Numbered from the stretch's first letter, positions 43,765 to 53,440 are shown. The stretch: 60,053 nucleotides of DNA from CAYYIS01 sp964470965 (GCA_964470965.1 CAYYIS010000034.1:1-60053); one strand, 5' to 3'. Made by a program: numbers and translations. The notes: generated from the sequence alone by a model not told the origin.

Positions 43765-44511
43765 GTGGCGGAACGAACGGACGGCAGGTCATCGGATCAG
43801 ATGCGTCCCGTAAAGGTCACCCGCGGCTATCTTCGTAATGCAGAAGGGTCCGCACTGATAGAGATGGGAAGCACCACCGTGGTCTGCGCCGCTTCAGTCG
43901 ATGAATCGGTACCACGTTTTCTTAAAGGAAAAGGTCAGGGCTGGGTTACCGCCGAGTACGGGATGCTGCCGCGCAGCACCAACGAACGCATGTCACGCGA
44001 CGGCCGCCGCGGATCGGTTTCAGGACGCACTCAGGAAATACAGCGCCTCATCGGGCGCTCCCTTCGTTCTGTCATCGATATGAATGCCCTGGGTGAGCGC
44101 ACCATTATGATCGATTGCGACGTTCTGGAAGCAGACGGCGGCACGCGCACGGCGTCCATAACCGGTAGCTTCGTAGCCCTTTATGATGCGGTGCAGTGGC
44201 TCAAAGAAAAAGACTTTGTTGAACCGGACAAGGAGATATTTGCCGATTTCGTTGCCGCCATCAGCGTGGGTATCGTGCAGGGAACACCGATGCTGGACCT
44301 CTGCTACGTCGAAGATTCCGCCGCGGATGTAGACATGAACCTGGTTATGACCGGCCAGGGCAAATTCATCGAAATCCAGGGCACCGCGGAGCGGGACCCG
44401 TTCTCCGGTGACGATCTGCAATCCATGCTGAACTTGGGACGTCTCGGTGTTGAGCGGTTGATCTCCAAACAGAAAGAAGCTCTGGAGCTCTCTCCCAACA
44501 CGGCACACTGA
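43765..44511 (+). CDS. rph: Ribonuclease PH
   Basis: Phosphorolytic 3'-5' exoribonuclease that trims tRNA 3' ends. The 248 aa protein has the RNase PH pattern: RPVKVTRGYLRNAEGSALIEMG, EYGMLPRSTNERMSRDG, GRTQEIQRLIGRSLRSVID and IDCDVLEADGGTRTASITG (the acidic catalytic and phosphate-site region, about 113-131), FIEIQGTAERDPFSGDDL. GTG start with AAGGAGG 5-6 nt before. The rdgB start codon lies 3 bp after its stop; rph-rdgB is a common bacterial pair. Confidence 0.96.
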   Translation: MAERTDGRSSDQMRPVKVTRGYLRNAEGSALIEMGSTTVVCAASVDESVPRFLKGKGQGWVTAEYGMLPRSTNERMSRDGRRGSVSGRTQEIQRLIGRSLRSVIDMNALGERTIMIDCDVLEADGGTRTASITGSFVALYDAVQWLKEKDFVEPDKEIFADFVAAISVGIVQGTPMLDLCYVEDSAADVDMNLVMTGQGKFIEIQGTAERDPFSGDDLQSMLNLGRLGVERLISKQKEALELSPNTAH

Positions 44512-44514
44512 GGC

Positions 44515-45111
44515 ATGGCGACTCTCATCCTGGCCACACGTAACACCGGAAAAATAAAAGAGATCCGACATTTGTTAGCGGGATCGGGCTGGCAGGTTAG
44601 GCCTTGTGACGTTTACAAGGGTTGTCCTGAGCCTGAGGAAACCGGGGATACTTTTCAAGAAAACGCCCTGATCAAAGCCCGTGCCATCGCGGAATATACC
44701 GGCCAAATCTGCCTTGCCGACGACTCCGGTCTCGAAGTGGACGCACTGGACGGCGCCCCGGGAATTCGGTCTGCCCGGTATTCCGGGCCGGATGCCACTG
44801 ACATCTCGAACAACACACTCCTACTGCAAAATTTATCCGGTTTACGGGACGACAGGCGGACCGGACGATTCCGCTGTGCCATCGCCATCTTAACACCGAG
44901 CGGACGTATTTGGACGACCTCCGGTACCTGCGAGGGACATATCGGAAACAAAGCCAGGGGCAGCAGGGGGTTCGGCTATGACCCTCTTTTTACTCCTGTT
45001 GGGTACAATCAAACATTCGGCGAACTTGACCCAAACGTAAAGAACAGCATCAGTCACCGGGGCAAAGCAATACAAGCTGCCTGCGCCCTGCTGGTTACGC
45101 TGAATCTGTAG
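44515..45111 (+). CDS. rdgB: Non-canonical purine NTP pyrophosphatase (RdgB/HAM1)
   Basis: Removes dITP, dXTP and related nucleotides from the pool, producing NMP and pyrophosphate. Family motifs in the 198 aa protein: LILATRNTGKIKEIRHLL (3-20), GDTFQENALIKARAIAEYT, CLADDSGLEVDALDGAPGI (about 66-84), RSARYSG, GSRGFGYDPLFTP (about 143-155) and SHRGKA. All intact. In an operon with rph upstream and a TIM-barrel isomerase 9 bp downstream. Confidence 0.96.
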   Translation: MATLILATRNTGKIKEIRHLLAGSGWQVRPCDVYKGCPEPEETGDTFQENALIKARAIAEYTGQICLADDSGLEVDALDGAPGIRSARYSGPDATDISNNTLLLQNLSGLRDDRRTGRFRCAIAILTPSGRIWTTSGTCEGHIGNKARGSRGFGYDPLFTPVGYNQTFGELDPNVKNSISHRGKAIQAACALLVTLNL

Positions 45112-45120
45112 GAGGCGGAG

Positions 45121-45954
45121 ATGTCCGACGATCAATATTCGTATTGTCTCAATACCAGCAGCATCCGCAGTAAAGGAGCGTCGGTACTGGATTATATAGA
45201 TATTGCAGCAGACGCGGGATACGAAGGGATCGAGCCCTGGGTGCAGGAGATCGATTCCTTCGTATCCCGCGGGGGAACACTCGAACAAATCAGGGAACGG
45301 GCGGAAGCACGCCGTCTCCATATCGTAAACGTGATTGCGTTCTTTGAATGGGCGGTTCCGGAAGAAGATCGTCGTATCAAAGCTTTGGAGGAAGCAAACA
45401 GATGTTTTGAAATGGCGGAGGTCCTGGGCAGTACCTTCGTGGCAGTAGCACCATCGGGGATTCATGACCGGGAGGTGGACCTGTTTTCGGTTTCGGAACG
45501 GTTTGCAGCCCTATCGGATACCGTTGCGGGCTATTCGGCGACCCCGTTACTGGAATTCTGGGGTGTAGCAAAAACCCTGGGAACGACGGGCGAGGTGCTT
45601 CTCGTAGCCGCCGAAAGTGGTCTGCAGGATGTGAAGATTCTGGCGGATGTGTTCCACATGTACAAGGGCAGCGGACACCACATGGGCTTCGAACACTTTG
45701 GCCCCGGGCGCCTCGGGCTGGTACATGTCAACGACTACCCCGCAGTACCTAATCGGGAGGCCATACAGGACGAAGACCGGGTATATCCTGGCGATGGAAT
45801 AGCGCCATGGGACCGTATCGTGACTGATTTGAAAAAGCTGAACTATCAGGGCATGCTTTCCCTGGAACTTTTCAACCCGTCCTACTGGGCTGACGGACCG
45901 GTCGCCGTGGCGCAAAAGGGCATTGAAAAATTAAAGGCTTGTATCGAAAGATAA
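45121..45954 (+). CDS. Xylose-isomerase-like TIM barrel (sugar phosphate isomerase/epimerase family)
   Basis: A 277 aa AP-endonuclease-2-like barrel: YSYCLNTSSIRSKGASVLDYIDIAADAGYEGIEPWV opening, TPLLEFWGVAKTL (Glu, about 141), DVKILADVFHMYKGSG (Asp/His, about 165-177), GLVHVNDYP (His-Asn-Asp, about 200) and MLSLELFNPSYW (Glu, about 246). The metal-site pattern is complete. Substrate unknown. GAGGCGGAG lies just before the ATG; it is the last gene of the EIIA-rph-rdgB run and the first of several carbohydrate-related genes to the right. Confidence 0.8.
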   Translation: MSDDQYSYCLNTSSIRSKGASVLDYIDIAADAGYEGIEPWVQEIDSFVSRGGTLEQIRERAEARRLHIVNVIAFFEWAVPEEDRRIKALEEANRCFEMAEVLGSTFVAVAPSGIHDREVDLFSVSERFAALSDTVAGYSATPLLEFWGVAKTLGTTGEVLLVAAESGLQDVKILADVFHMYKGSGHHMGFEHFGPGRLGLVHVNDYPAVPNREAIQDEDRVYPGDGIAPWDRIVTDLKKLNYQGMLSLELFNPSYWADGPVAVAQKGIEKLKACIER

Positions 45955-46147
45955 AATAATAGAACCAATCGTTGTTCGGTGCGTACGTTAAGAGGACAGG
46001 TAAATAAAGGGGGAATTGGTACCTGTTTATTTTGGCGTTACCCCAAAGGGTATACACTTTCAACATCGACCGATTGGACCTGGGCTTGGTATTACCGAGT
46101 TTTCGCATTGTGCCCCGACCATGCGGCAGGCCTGGGAGGCCGCAACT

Positions 46148-46987
46148 ATGAAACCGGTTTGTGCGATATCTTTGATGTTCCTGTCTCTTGTCTTGTTCGA
46201 CGCCCCGGCATTCGCTCAGACCCTTAAAGATTTTGAAGAGGAAGTGGAGTCTTCCCCATCCTCATCGAAGAGAAGCCGTGAGGATGACACCAACGAATTC
46301 TGGCATGCGTTTTTCGAATTCCTGTACACTGTTGACGGTGAGCATGGGGCCGGCCGGCACCTGGGGCCTGCCTTCAAAGGGCTCTTAACCGGCGCCTGGC
46401 CTACCCAGTGGAACAACCACAACCCCTATTTCTGGTCCGCCTCATATTCCCCTTATCCCTATCACACCCCGCGCACCGGTCTTTTTCAGAACAAGAACGG
46501 CCGCAGGCACGCCATCAGTGTCACGGGTCATTATCTACACAGCAGCCCCGCGTTACGTAGCTATAGCGTGCGCAGCCGATTTTCCCCCTCTCCGTTCTAT
46601 GATATCGAAACCCATGTCTCCGGATTCACGGAAACCGGACAGGAAAAAGATGATCACCTCGCGTTCTACGATGTATATATAAACTATCACCGGGTTCGTA
46701 GCGAATCCGTCATGTTCTGGTACGGAGCCGGCATAAAAGGCATGCAGCGGGAAAACGAGTACTATGGCCCGGCTGTCAACATGGGGATGGAATTTTATCC
46801 CCGCAGGCCAATTAGCCTCACCGGCATGATCAATGTCGGCCGATTGAACAGCCGTTCCGTGTGGGGGTCCATGTTCCGTATCAACCTGCACCTGAACCGC
46901 AGTATAGTGTATGTAGGCTATGAGCGGTTCGCGGCAGGACAGATGTCCATCGGCGGCGGCATAGCCGGATTCGGGTTCTATTTTTAA
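46148..46987 (+). CDS. Predicted outer-membrane beta-barrel protein
   Basis: A 279 aa protein with signal peptide (ISLMFLSLVLFDAPAFAQ, cleavage near 24), a short acidic/Ser-rich linker, then alternating strands ending in Phe (VWGSMFRINLHLNRSIVYVG, YERFAAGQMSIGGGI, final GFGFYF), which is the C-terminal aromatic signal of outer-membrane barrels. No family name. Start: GGGAGG about 9 nt before ATG 46148; the in-frame ATG at 46016 would put 44 odd residues before the signal peptide and is rejected. Stands alone. Confidence 0.7.
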   Translation: MKPVCAISLMFLSLVLFDAPAFAQTLKDFEEEVESSPSSSKRSREDDTNEFWHAFFEFLYTVDGEHGAGRHLGPAFKGLLTGAWPTQWNNHNPYFWSASYSPYPYHTPRTGLFQNKNGRRHAISVTGHYLHSSPALRSYSVRSRFSPSPFYDIETHVSGFTETGQEKDDHLAFYDVYINYHRVRSESVMFWYGAGIKGMQRENEYYGPAVNMGMEFYPRRPISLTGMINVGRLNSRSVWGSMFRINLHLNRSIVYVGYERFAAGQMSIGGGIAGFGFYF

Positions 46988-48117
46988 GTTCAACGGGTGC
47001 TTGGCACGGACATAACACAGCGCAAAAATTCCATCGAGATGATCATTAGCATCCCTGTTGCATTGGTACGTGCTGCCGGACGCCTCAATTTCCTATGATA
47101 CACCAGATTTCAGGCAACGATGTAATCTGCCAGTTCACCGCGGCTGACCGGTTTCTGGCGTTGCCGTAAGAATTTCACCCGCGCCAGACAGAAAACAACC
47201 GCATTGCGGTCGCCCATGGGACGGAGATTTCGCTTTCCAATAGTGGTATTGTTGAGCAATAAATCGTCCCAGTTTTATTTTCGCGGCTTTCCCGCCGATA
47301 TGCGGACAACCGGGCAGAAAATAAAACGCACGGCAGTGCATGACGGTCGCCTGTTCATGACCCTGTGGAATGTACGAGGGAGAACAACGCTATCGGTGCG
47401 CCGCGGTTGTCAGCTATCACGGGAGCCATTCCAACGTATGGGCGGGAGCTGGCGAAATGTGCCGAATGCAGCGGCGGAACCACGTGAATCGAATACAATC
47501 ATCCTGCCCGAAGGGGTTTCGCTGTAGCTCCGACGGCATTCGCTCTGTCAGAACTACGGCGCCGATGAAGGCATTATCGGAACCTCACCGGAGAAAATAC
47601 CCGACACCTGGTCCGTTCAGCGGAAGATAGCACGTCGGGAAGCTATACCGATACTGTTGAACTGAGGGCGGGAAGGCGGACATAAATCTTGCCACGGTAT
47701 CACAAATCTTGTCTCTCGGAATTTTCTACCCACTTATTCGAACGGTTCTCTGCAGCTGCAGACGACCTCGCGCCCGCAAGTTCGCATGCAAATGCCTAGC
47801 TACCCTGTACTGACACCGTCATAAACGATCTCACGATACGAATACTGAAAATGTCACGGAAACGGAGCCACCAATGATCAGGAATCAACGCAACTGAGAG
47901 TTGGAGCCCACGAAAAGTGGGCACCCGTTCACCAGACCCGGCAGTTCGCAGTTGACAAGCAGATCCTTTGAGACTGCCTGCAGGTCCTATTTAAAACTGA
48001 AGCGCCATGGCCGGAAACTGTCCCATATGGGTTTCCAAACGCCCCCTATTGAATGAGATGCATGTATTATTTGCACGACAGATTCCCGTTTTCAACAAGC
48101 CTCAAGAGCCCGCGCCA
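46988..48117. other. About 1.1 kb without an intact gene, probably decayed coding DNA
   Basis: Short open stretches in all frames have coding-like composition (for example NRIAVAHGTEISLSNSG near 47200 and AVHDGRLFMTLW near 47330) but are broken by stops and frame changes; I cannot assign a family. A perfect small hairpin (GCCCAC-GAAAA-GTGGGC, 47906-47922) has no T run. No RNA gene recognised. Confidence 0.5.
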
Positions 48118-48146
48118 TTGACACAGGGACAAACCATCCCTATATT
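48118..48146 (+). promoter_or_regulatory. Sigma-70-type promoter for the 48196 gene
   Basis: TTGACA (48118-48123), 17 bp spacer, TATATT (48141-48146), about 45 bases before the start codon. Confidence 0.75.
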
Positions 48147-48195
48147 TGAGCCTTCCACCGCATACCCATGACATTACTATCAGAAAGGAATTCCT

Positions 48196-49074
48196 ATGTA
48201 TGCATCAATCCGGGACGCCATGGTCCTAAACGCCGGTTACAGGACCATACTGGAAGGTCTGAACGACCTGGAGTTGACTGCCACGGAAATGGATTTCAGC
48301 CGCCGTTGTGCCGTCCGCGCACTGACGTTGCCGGGCGCTTCGTTCTTGTTAGATGAAGAAAAATCCCGGGAGGCGTTCGCCGCACACCTTGAAGAAGCCG
48401 GTGTCCACGTGTCAGCCCTGCTCCTCGCAAACAATTTTAACGCTTCCGACTTGAGCAGCGAAGTGGCCTGGTGTGCTCAAGCGGTCAAAGCGGCCGGCGC
48501 CCTGGGGATTAAAGCGGTACGTATCGATTCCATTATGCGGGATCAGGATCAAATGGACCTGGACACCAGGATCGACCGGTTCACCCGTGGCATCAATTGG
48601 CTCTTGGAAGAAACCGAGGAGACCGGTGTGCCCCTGGGCATCGAAAACCACGGCGGCAAAGGAAATGAACGGGAGTTCCTGGATGCGGTACTGGAAGCCG
48701 TTGATTCTCCCCGCCTGGGCATGACACTCGATACCGGGAATTTCTACTGGTACGGATACCCACTCGACACGGTCTATGAGATCTTGGAACATTTTGCGCC
48801 GTGTACGAAACATACCCATGTGAAGAACATCAATTATCCGGAATCAGAACGCGGGAAACAGCGGGAGATCGGATGGAAATACGGCGAATACGCCTGTCCC
48901 ATTCCCGACGGCGACATCGACCTTTCCCGGGTCATTGGCTTCCTAAAGGATGCCGGTTATCAGGGCGACATCTGTATCGAGGATGAATCACTCGGACGAT
49001 TCCCGGAAAGCGAACGGCAGGGGATTTTGAAGCGTGATGCGGAGTATTTGAAGTCGTTGATCGAACAAGGGTGA
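48196..49074 (+). CDS. Xylose-isomerase-like TIM barrel (sugar phosphate isomerase/epimerase family)
   Basis: A 292 aa member of the same superfamily as 4484 and 45121. Metal-site pattern: GVPLGIENHGGKGNE (Glu-x-His, about 150), PRLGMTLDTGNFYWYG (Asp, about 180), CTKHTHVKNINYPE (His, about 208) and GDICIEDESLG (Glu, about 264). Opening YASIRDAMVLNAGYRTILEGLNDL. Substrate unknown. AAAGGAA lies about 6 nt before the ATG at 48196. Own promoter 48118; converges on the desaturase gene. Confidence 0.8.
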   Translation: MYASIRDAMVLNAGYRTILEGLNDLELTATEMDFSRRCAVRALTLPGASFLLDEEKSREAFAAHLEEAGVHVSALLLANNFNASDLSSEVAWCAQAVKAAGALGIKAVRIDSIMRDQDQMDLDTRIDRFTRGINWLLEETEETGVPLGIENHGGKGNEREFLDAVLEAVDSPRLGMTLDTGNFYWYGYPLDTVYEILEHFAPCTKHTHVKNINYPESERGKQREIGWKYGEYACPIPDGDIDLSRVIGFLKDAGYQGDICIEDESLGRFPESERQGILKRDAEYLKSLIEQG

Positions 49075-49122
49075 AAAACGAACGAGAATAGATCCAGCAT
49101 TTTACGATTGCAGGGGATTAGG

Positions 49123-50076
49123 CTACTGGGCCGCCTCATTCACCAGCGCCTTCTCAAGGTGCGGATGGCGGGTATTTTCTATAAGAACCGATTGGGTGTG
49201 CACATATCCGTTCCGTATCTCGGAGAAATGTACGTTCATGGCTTCGTGAAGATCACCCAGGGCATGAAACGGTACAGTGGGAATGGCGTGATGTTCGGAG
49301 TGGTAAGCGTTGTTCCATCCCAGCCAGCGGATGGGGTGCAGAGTGAGGACGGTCCGTGTGTTAAGCAGGATGTTGCGGACGCGAGGGCAGCCGGTATGTT
49401 CAGTCATGCGAATCAGACGCATAACCGGTTCGCCCAGAACGCGGGGGATAACCCAGTAGGTCACCAGCGCCCAGGTCTCCATAGCGACCGAGAGCGAGGT
49501 CAGGGCGAGGTAGGTGGCGCACATGATACAAGCCTGCCGCCAGACGTGGTTCACTTCCCGTCTGGGAATGAATTTCAGCTCCATGCCGTTGAACTGACGC
49601 AGAGGCACCCGCAGTAGCGTCATCAGGTTGCTGTAGAAATATGGAATCGCAGTCGCGTAGTACAGATAACCGCCCAGACGTTCCGCCATGGGTATCATTT
49701 CTGGATCGTCGTGCTGAATCTGAGTATGGTTGTGGTGCGCGATATGTTCGTAGCGGAAGTAAAGTGGGATCAACCAGATAGACAGACCGGTGAACCAGGC
49801 GACCGATTGGTTGAGCCACTGACTGGCAAACGCGGTATAATGGTTGGATTCGTGGAACGGCGCGAACAGATGCACCACCACCACCCCATGTATTGCCATC
49901 GCGGGAACAAGCCAGTAGGTCTCGAGGGCAAAATACACCAACGAGCCGGTAACGGTCAGGACCGCAAGATGGGCGGCCAGAAAAACGAGACCGGGGCCGT
50001 TCCGTTTTTCAAGCAATCTGTTTATACGTTCTTGAGATACAAAATCCGAGGCTTTGATCTTACCCGGCCAGCTCAT
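49123..50076 (-). CDS. Membrane fatty acid desaturase
   Basis: A 317 aa integral membrane di-iron enzyme with the three histidine boxes in place: HESNH (about 94-98), HIAHHNH (about 131-137) and NAYHSEHHA (about 261-269), with hydrophobic helices between them (about 28-63, 105-125, 160-180, 192-222). It inserts a double bond in an acyl chain or hydroxylates it, or acts on a carotenoid-like chain; specificity unknown. Convergent with the TIM-barrel gene (49 bp apart) and divergent from the flavoenzyme gene at 50179. Confidence 0.9.
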   Translation of the reverse strand: MSWPGKIKASDFVSQERINRLLEKRNGPGLVFLAAHLAVLTVTGSLVYFALETYWLVPAMAIHGVVVVHLFAPFHESNHYTAFASQWLNQSVAWFTGLSIWLIPLYFRYEHIAHHNHTQIQHDDPEMIPMAERLGGYLYYATAIPYFYSNLMTLLRVPLRQFNGMELKFIPRREVNHVWRQACIMCATYLALTSLSVAMETWALVTYWVIPRVLGEPVMRLIRMTEHTGCPRVRNILLNTRTVLTLHPIRWLGWNNAYHSEHHAIPTVPFHALGDLHEAMNVHFSEIRNGYVHTQSVLIENTRHPHLEKALVNEAAQ

Positions 50077-50178
50077 ACCGACTCCAGATTTCCCGTGGGA
50101 GAGTTTTACCGTGAAGACCTGTCAAATATAGGTCGGGCGGGCTGAAGTGTCAAACGCATTAAACAAGTGTTATCAACT

Positions 50179-51366
50179 ATGTCTTCTTCAGAGATCCTCA
50201 TCATTGGCGCAGGCATCTTCGGCCTCCCTGCCGCATTGGAACTCAGACGACGCGGTCATGCTGTCAGCGTGATGGATACCGGACCGGTACCGCATCCACT
50301 TGCGGCAAGCACCGACATCAGCAAAGTGATTCGCATGGAATACGGGCCGGACGAGCAGTATATGGCTCTGATGGAAGAGGGACTCCGTGGATGGCGGCAG
50401 TGGAACGAGATATGGAAGGAACGGGATGAGGCACCTCTGTTTCACGAGACCGGCATCATCATGGTCTGCCGGGGAGAGATGGCGCCGGGTGGATTCGAGT
50501 ATGAGAGTTACTGCAACCTCCTCAAAAGGGGCCACAAACCCCAACGCCTGGACAGTGCGGCCATTGCGAACAGGTTTCCGCCCTGGGACGCGGAGGTATA
50601 CATCGACGGCTTTTACCACGCAAGGGGTGGCTACGCGGAGAGCGGCGCCGTGATAGAGGCCTTGGCACGGCAGGCGAAACGGGAAGGTGTCACGTTTTGC
50701 GTACCATTTACCATGGCGGAACTGATTGAAGAGAACGGCCGCGTGACAGGTGTGAAGGATCAGGCCGGCGTAGTTTTCGCCGCCGATGCCGTCGTCCTGG
50801 CGACCGGTGCCTGGACCGGCGCACTGTTGCCCGAGCTATCGGAATCCTTGGCGCCCATGGGCCAGCCGGTATTTCATTTGAAGCCATCCAAACCCGACCT
50901 TTTTACGGCTGACCATTTCCCTGTGTTCACGGCCGACATCGCTCAAACCGGCTATTATGGTTTCCCCATGCATCCAGACGGCGTCGTAAAAATCGCCAGA
51001 CATGGTATCGGCACCTGGACCGAACCGAATGGAGAGCGGGGAGTTACAGAACAGGACCACAAGGATCTGCGTGAATTCCTGGCTCGGACCTTTCCGTCTC
51101 TGCTCCATGACGAAGCCGTCTACACCCGGCTGTGCCTGTACACCGACTCTCCGGATGGCCATTTCTGGATCGACCGCCACCCTAACCGAGCAGGTCTCAC
51201 GGTCGCCTCCGGCGGCAGCGGCCACGGGTTCAAATTCGGCCCTGTCATCGGTTCCGTTATCGCTGACACCGTTGAGGATCGAGACAGTCCCTGGCGGGAC
51301 CTGTTCCGATGGCGGCCTGAATTGGGCCAGGGCCATGACCGGGAGGCGGCGAGGTACCAGGGATAG
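50179..51366 (+). CDS. FAD-dependent oxidoreductase, sarcosine-oxidase-like (DAO family)
   Basis: A 395 aa flavoenzyme: FAD Rossmann motif ILIIGAGIFGLPAALELRRRG (GxGxxG, about 6-24), HARGGYAESGAVIEALARQAK, AVVLATGAWTG and the C-terminal GGSGHGFKFGPVIG. RLCLYTDSPDGHFWIDRHP (about 313-331) matches the monomeric sarcosine oxidase segment whose Cys binds FAD covalently (Cys-x-x-Thr-x-x-Pro-D). It likely oxidises an N-methyl or amino acid, giving H2O2. GTG 50167 is in frame, but ATG 50179 fits the family start. Followed 28 bp later by the broken sulfatase. Confidence 0.88.
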   Translation: MSSSEILIIGAGIFGLPAALELRRRGHAVSVMDTGPVPHPLAASTDISKVIRMEYGPDEQYMALMEEGLRGWRQWNEIWKERDEAPLFHETGIIMVCRGEMAPGGFEYESYCNLLKRGHKPQRLDSAAIANRFPPWDAEVYIDGFYHARGGYAESGAVIEALARQAKREGVTFCVPFTMAELIEENGRVTGVKDQAGVVFAADAVVLATGAWTGALLPELSESLAPMGQPVFHLKPSKPDLFTADHFPVFTADIAQTGYYGFPMHPDGVVKIARHGIGTWTEPNGERGVTEQDHKDLREFLARTFPSLLHDEAVYTRLCLYTDSPDGHFWIDRHPNRAGLTVASGGSGHGFKFGPVIGSVIADTVEDRDSPWRDLFRWRPELGQGHDREAARYQG

Positions 51367-51394
51367 GGTTCATTTCATCGAAAGTAGCCGGCCT

Positions 51395-51995
51395 ATGAAC
51401 ATCATCTTTATCATGATCGACACCATGCGATACGACTACATCGGCGCCAACGGGGCGACCCAGGTGGACACACCGAACATCGATCGGCTGGCAGAGCATT
51501 CATGGTGTTTCGACCGGGCGTTCAGCCCCAGGATTTTTTCGCCACAGTCATGAGGATGGCCGGCCAGAAATAAAGAATGACATAATCAGCCACGATATCC
51601 TGTCTGCCGCCCGTGCCGGAAAATCGGGCCGCGGCATCGGCCTGGCGGCGCCTGGCGCCAACACCTGGCAGGCGGCAGCCGACCAGGGAGACCCGGCCAT
51701 CCTGTTCACAGCGTTTACAGAGGAATGGGTGCTGGAAGTCGCCCAGAACCCGGAACACAGACGCCTGTCCAGACTCGGGTCACTGGAATATGTGGAACGT
51801 CAGCACCCGGACACCGCCTCAGACCTTCACAGCGCATCCATCCAAGAAATCGCACGGCGAGGCATCGATCCGCGGCTTCTGGAATGGCTTCGAAACGGCG
51901 AGGGCAATCCCCCGGAAGGGTGCCGGTTCTGGGACGGCTGGCCCGGGCAACCCGGCTTTCATACCTACTTTAAAGATATCTACACAGGACCATAA
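51395..51995 (+). pseudogene. Sulfatase remnant with the middle deleted
   Basis: Left part (51395-51553, 52 codons): MNIIFIMIDTMRYDYIGANG then TQVDTPNIDRLAEHSWCFDRAFS, the N-terminus of a type I sulfatase, ending in a stop. Right part, different frame (about 51531-51995): ILSAARAGKSGRGIGLAAPG, ILFTAFTEEWVLEVAQNPEH, EIARRGIDPRLLEWLRNGEG and GCRFWDGWPGQPGFHTYF, which looks like the C-terminal end of a related sulfatase (inference). The catalytic C/S-x-P-S-R segment and metal-site residues, normally right after the first part, are missing. A deletion of about 300 codons near 51525-51545 would explain it. Non-functional. Confidence 0.75.
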
Positions 51996-52000
51996 TCAAA

Positions 52001-53398
52001 ATGCCAAAACAAACAGACATCCATACGACTGCCGCCACACTCTATTTCCTTCCGATCAAAACACGGGTACCTTTGAAATTCGGTCGTGAAATCCTGACGC
52101 ATGTCACTTGCGCCAGGGTAAAACTCCAGGTAGAAGGCAGGGACGGGAAAACCGCCGAAGGATGGGGCGAGACGCCGCTCAGCGTGCAGTGGGTCTGGCC
52201 AAGCTCAGACTCCTATGATGAGCGGGAACAAGCACTGAAAGCCTTCGCCATCCGACTGGCGGACGCCTGGTCATCGTTCGATGATTGGGGGCACCCGATG
52301 GAAGTGGGCTATGCATTCCAGGCGCAGATGCTTCATAGGTTACTCGATGATTTCAATGCGGAACGAACCTACCCCATGCCCTGGCTGGCTGGACTCGTAT
52401 GCTGCTCCGCGTTCGATATCGCACTGCACGATGCGTACGGGATGGTGCATGACCTACCGGTATATGACACTTACAACGGAATGTTCATGAATAGGGATCT
52501 GGCACATTTCATAACCCCTGCAGAAGGCACGGACGTATCGTTCGCCGACACCTACCCGGAGGATTTCTTTTCCCTGCCCCGGCCTGATGCGCTTCCTGCC
52601 TGGCATCTTGTCGGAGGCGTCGATGTGGTAGACCCGGATGGATTGACCGGCACTGAACCGGACGACGGTTATCCGGTGCTGCTTAAGGATTGGATCAGGA
52701 CTGACGGCCTGAATTGTCTGAAGGTGAAATTACGAGGCAATGACGCCGCATGGGACTATGACCGATTGATATCGATCGGGAATATAGCCATGAAAGAAGG
52801 TGCCGATTGGCTTTCTACCGACTTTAACTGCACAGTTGAAGATCCCGAGTACGTCAATGGCATACTGGACAGGCTGGTAAGCGAGCATCCTAGGATCTAC
52901 GGCATGATCCTGTATGTGGAACAGCCGTTTCCGTACGATCTGGAAACCCACCGTATCGATGTACACAGCCTTTCCGCCCGCAAGCCATTGTTCATGGATG
53001 AGAGCGCTCACGACTGGCAGATTATCCGCCTGGGACGTTTCCTTGGTTGGACCGGCGTCGCCCTGAAAACGTGTAAAACACAGACGGGTGCACTGCTCTC
53101 CCTCTGCTGGGCCAAAGCCCACGGCATGACGCTCATGGTGCAAGACCTGACCAACCCGATGCTCGCCCAGATACCCCACGTCCTGCTGGCCGGTCACGCC
53201 GGCACGATCATGGGGGTGGAAACCAACGCCATGCAGTTTTATCCCGAGGCTTCGTTAAAGGAGGCAACCGTACATCCCGGGTTATATTCACGACGGAACG
53301 GAGCGGTGAATCTCTCGACGATTTCGGGTCCCGGACTGGGTTACCGCATAGAGGAAATCCGGCGTACGCTTCCTGATCCTGTGAAAATCTCGTCTTAA
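52001..53398 (+). CDS. Enolase-superfamily enzyme (mandelate racemase/muconate lactonising-like)
   Basis: A 465 aa TIM-barrel enzyme: N-terminal capping strand (TLYFLPIKTRVPLKFG), FDIALHDAYGM (second half of the cap), NCLKVKLRGNDAAWDYDRL (Lys-x-Lys-like acid/base strand, about 245-265), DWLSTDFNCTVEDPEYV (Asp), LYVEQPFPYDLETH (Glu), LFMDESAHDW (Asp-Glu, about 330) and CKTQTGALLSLCWAKAHGM. The superfamily abstracts a proton alpha to a carboxylate; here likely dehydration or epimerisation of a sugar acid or similar. Length is greater than usual. Directly after the sulfatase remnant (5 bp), so once part of the same operon. Confidence 0.8.
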   Translation: MPKQTDIHTTAATLYFLPIKTRVPLKFGREILTHVTCARVKLQVEGRDGKTAEGWGETPLSVQWVWPSSDSYDEREQALKAFAIRLADAWSSFDDWGHPMEVGYAFQAQMLHRLLDDFNAERTYPMPWLAGLVCCSAFDIALHDAYGMVHDLPVYDTYNGMFMNRDLAHFITPAEGTDVSFADTYPEDFFSLPRPDALPAWHLVGGVDVVDPDGLTGTEPDDGYPVLLKDWIRTDGLNCLKVKLRGNDAAWDYDRLISIGNIAMKEGADWLSTDFNCTVEDPEYVNGILDRLVSEHPRIYGMILYVEQPFPYDLETHRIDVHSLSARKPLFMDESAHDWQIIRLGRFLGWTGVALKTCKTQTGALLSLCWAKAHGMTLMVQDLTNPMLAQIPHVLLAGHAGTIMGVETNAMQFYPEASLKEATVHPGLYSRRNGAVNLSTISGPGLGYRIEEIRRTLPDPVKISS

Positions 53399-53411
53399 CC
53401 TGTCCACCCCG

Positions 53412-53440
53412 TTGACACCTATCTAATAAACATCTATATT
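53412..53440 (+). promoter_or_regulatory. Sigma-70-type promoter for the aminotransferase gene
   Basis: TTGACA (53412-53417), 17 bp spacer, TATATT (53435-53440). It would give a leader of about 215 bases before the start codon. Confidence 0.8.

Noticed and set aside
47906..47922. GCCCAC-GAAAA-GTGGGC hairpin as a terminator or insertion-sequence end
   Set aside because: No T run follows and no second copy or transposase remnant was found.
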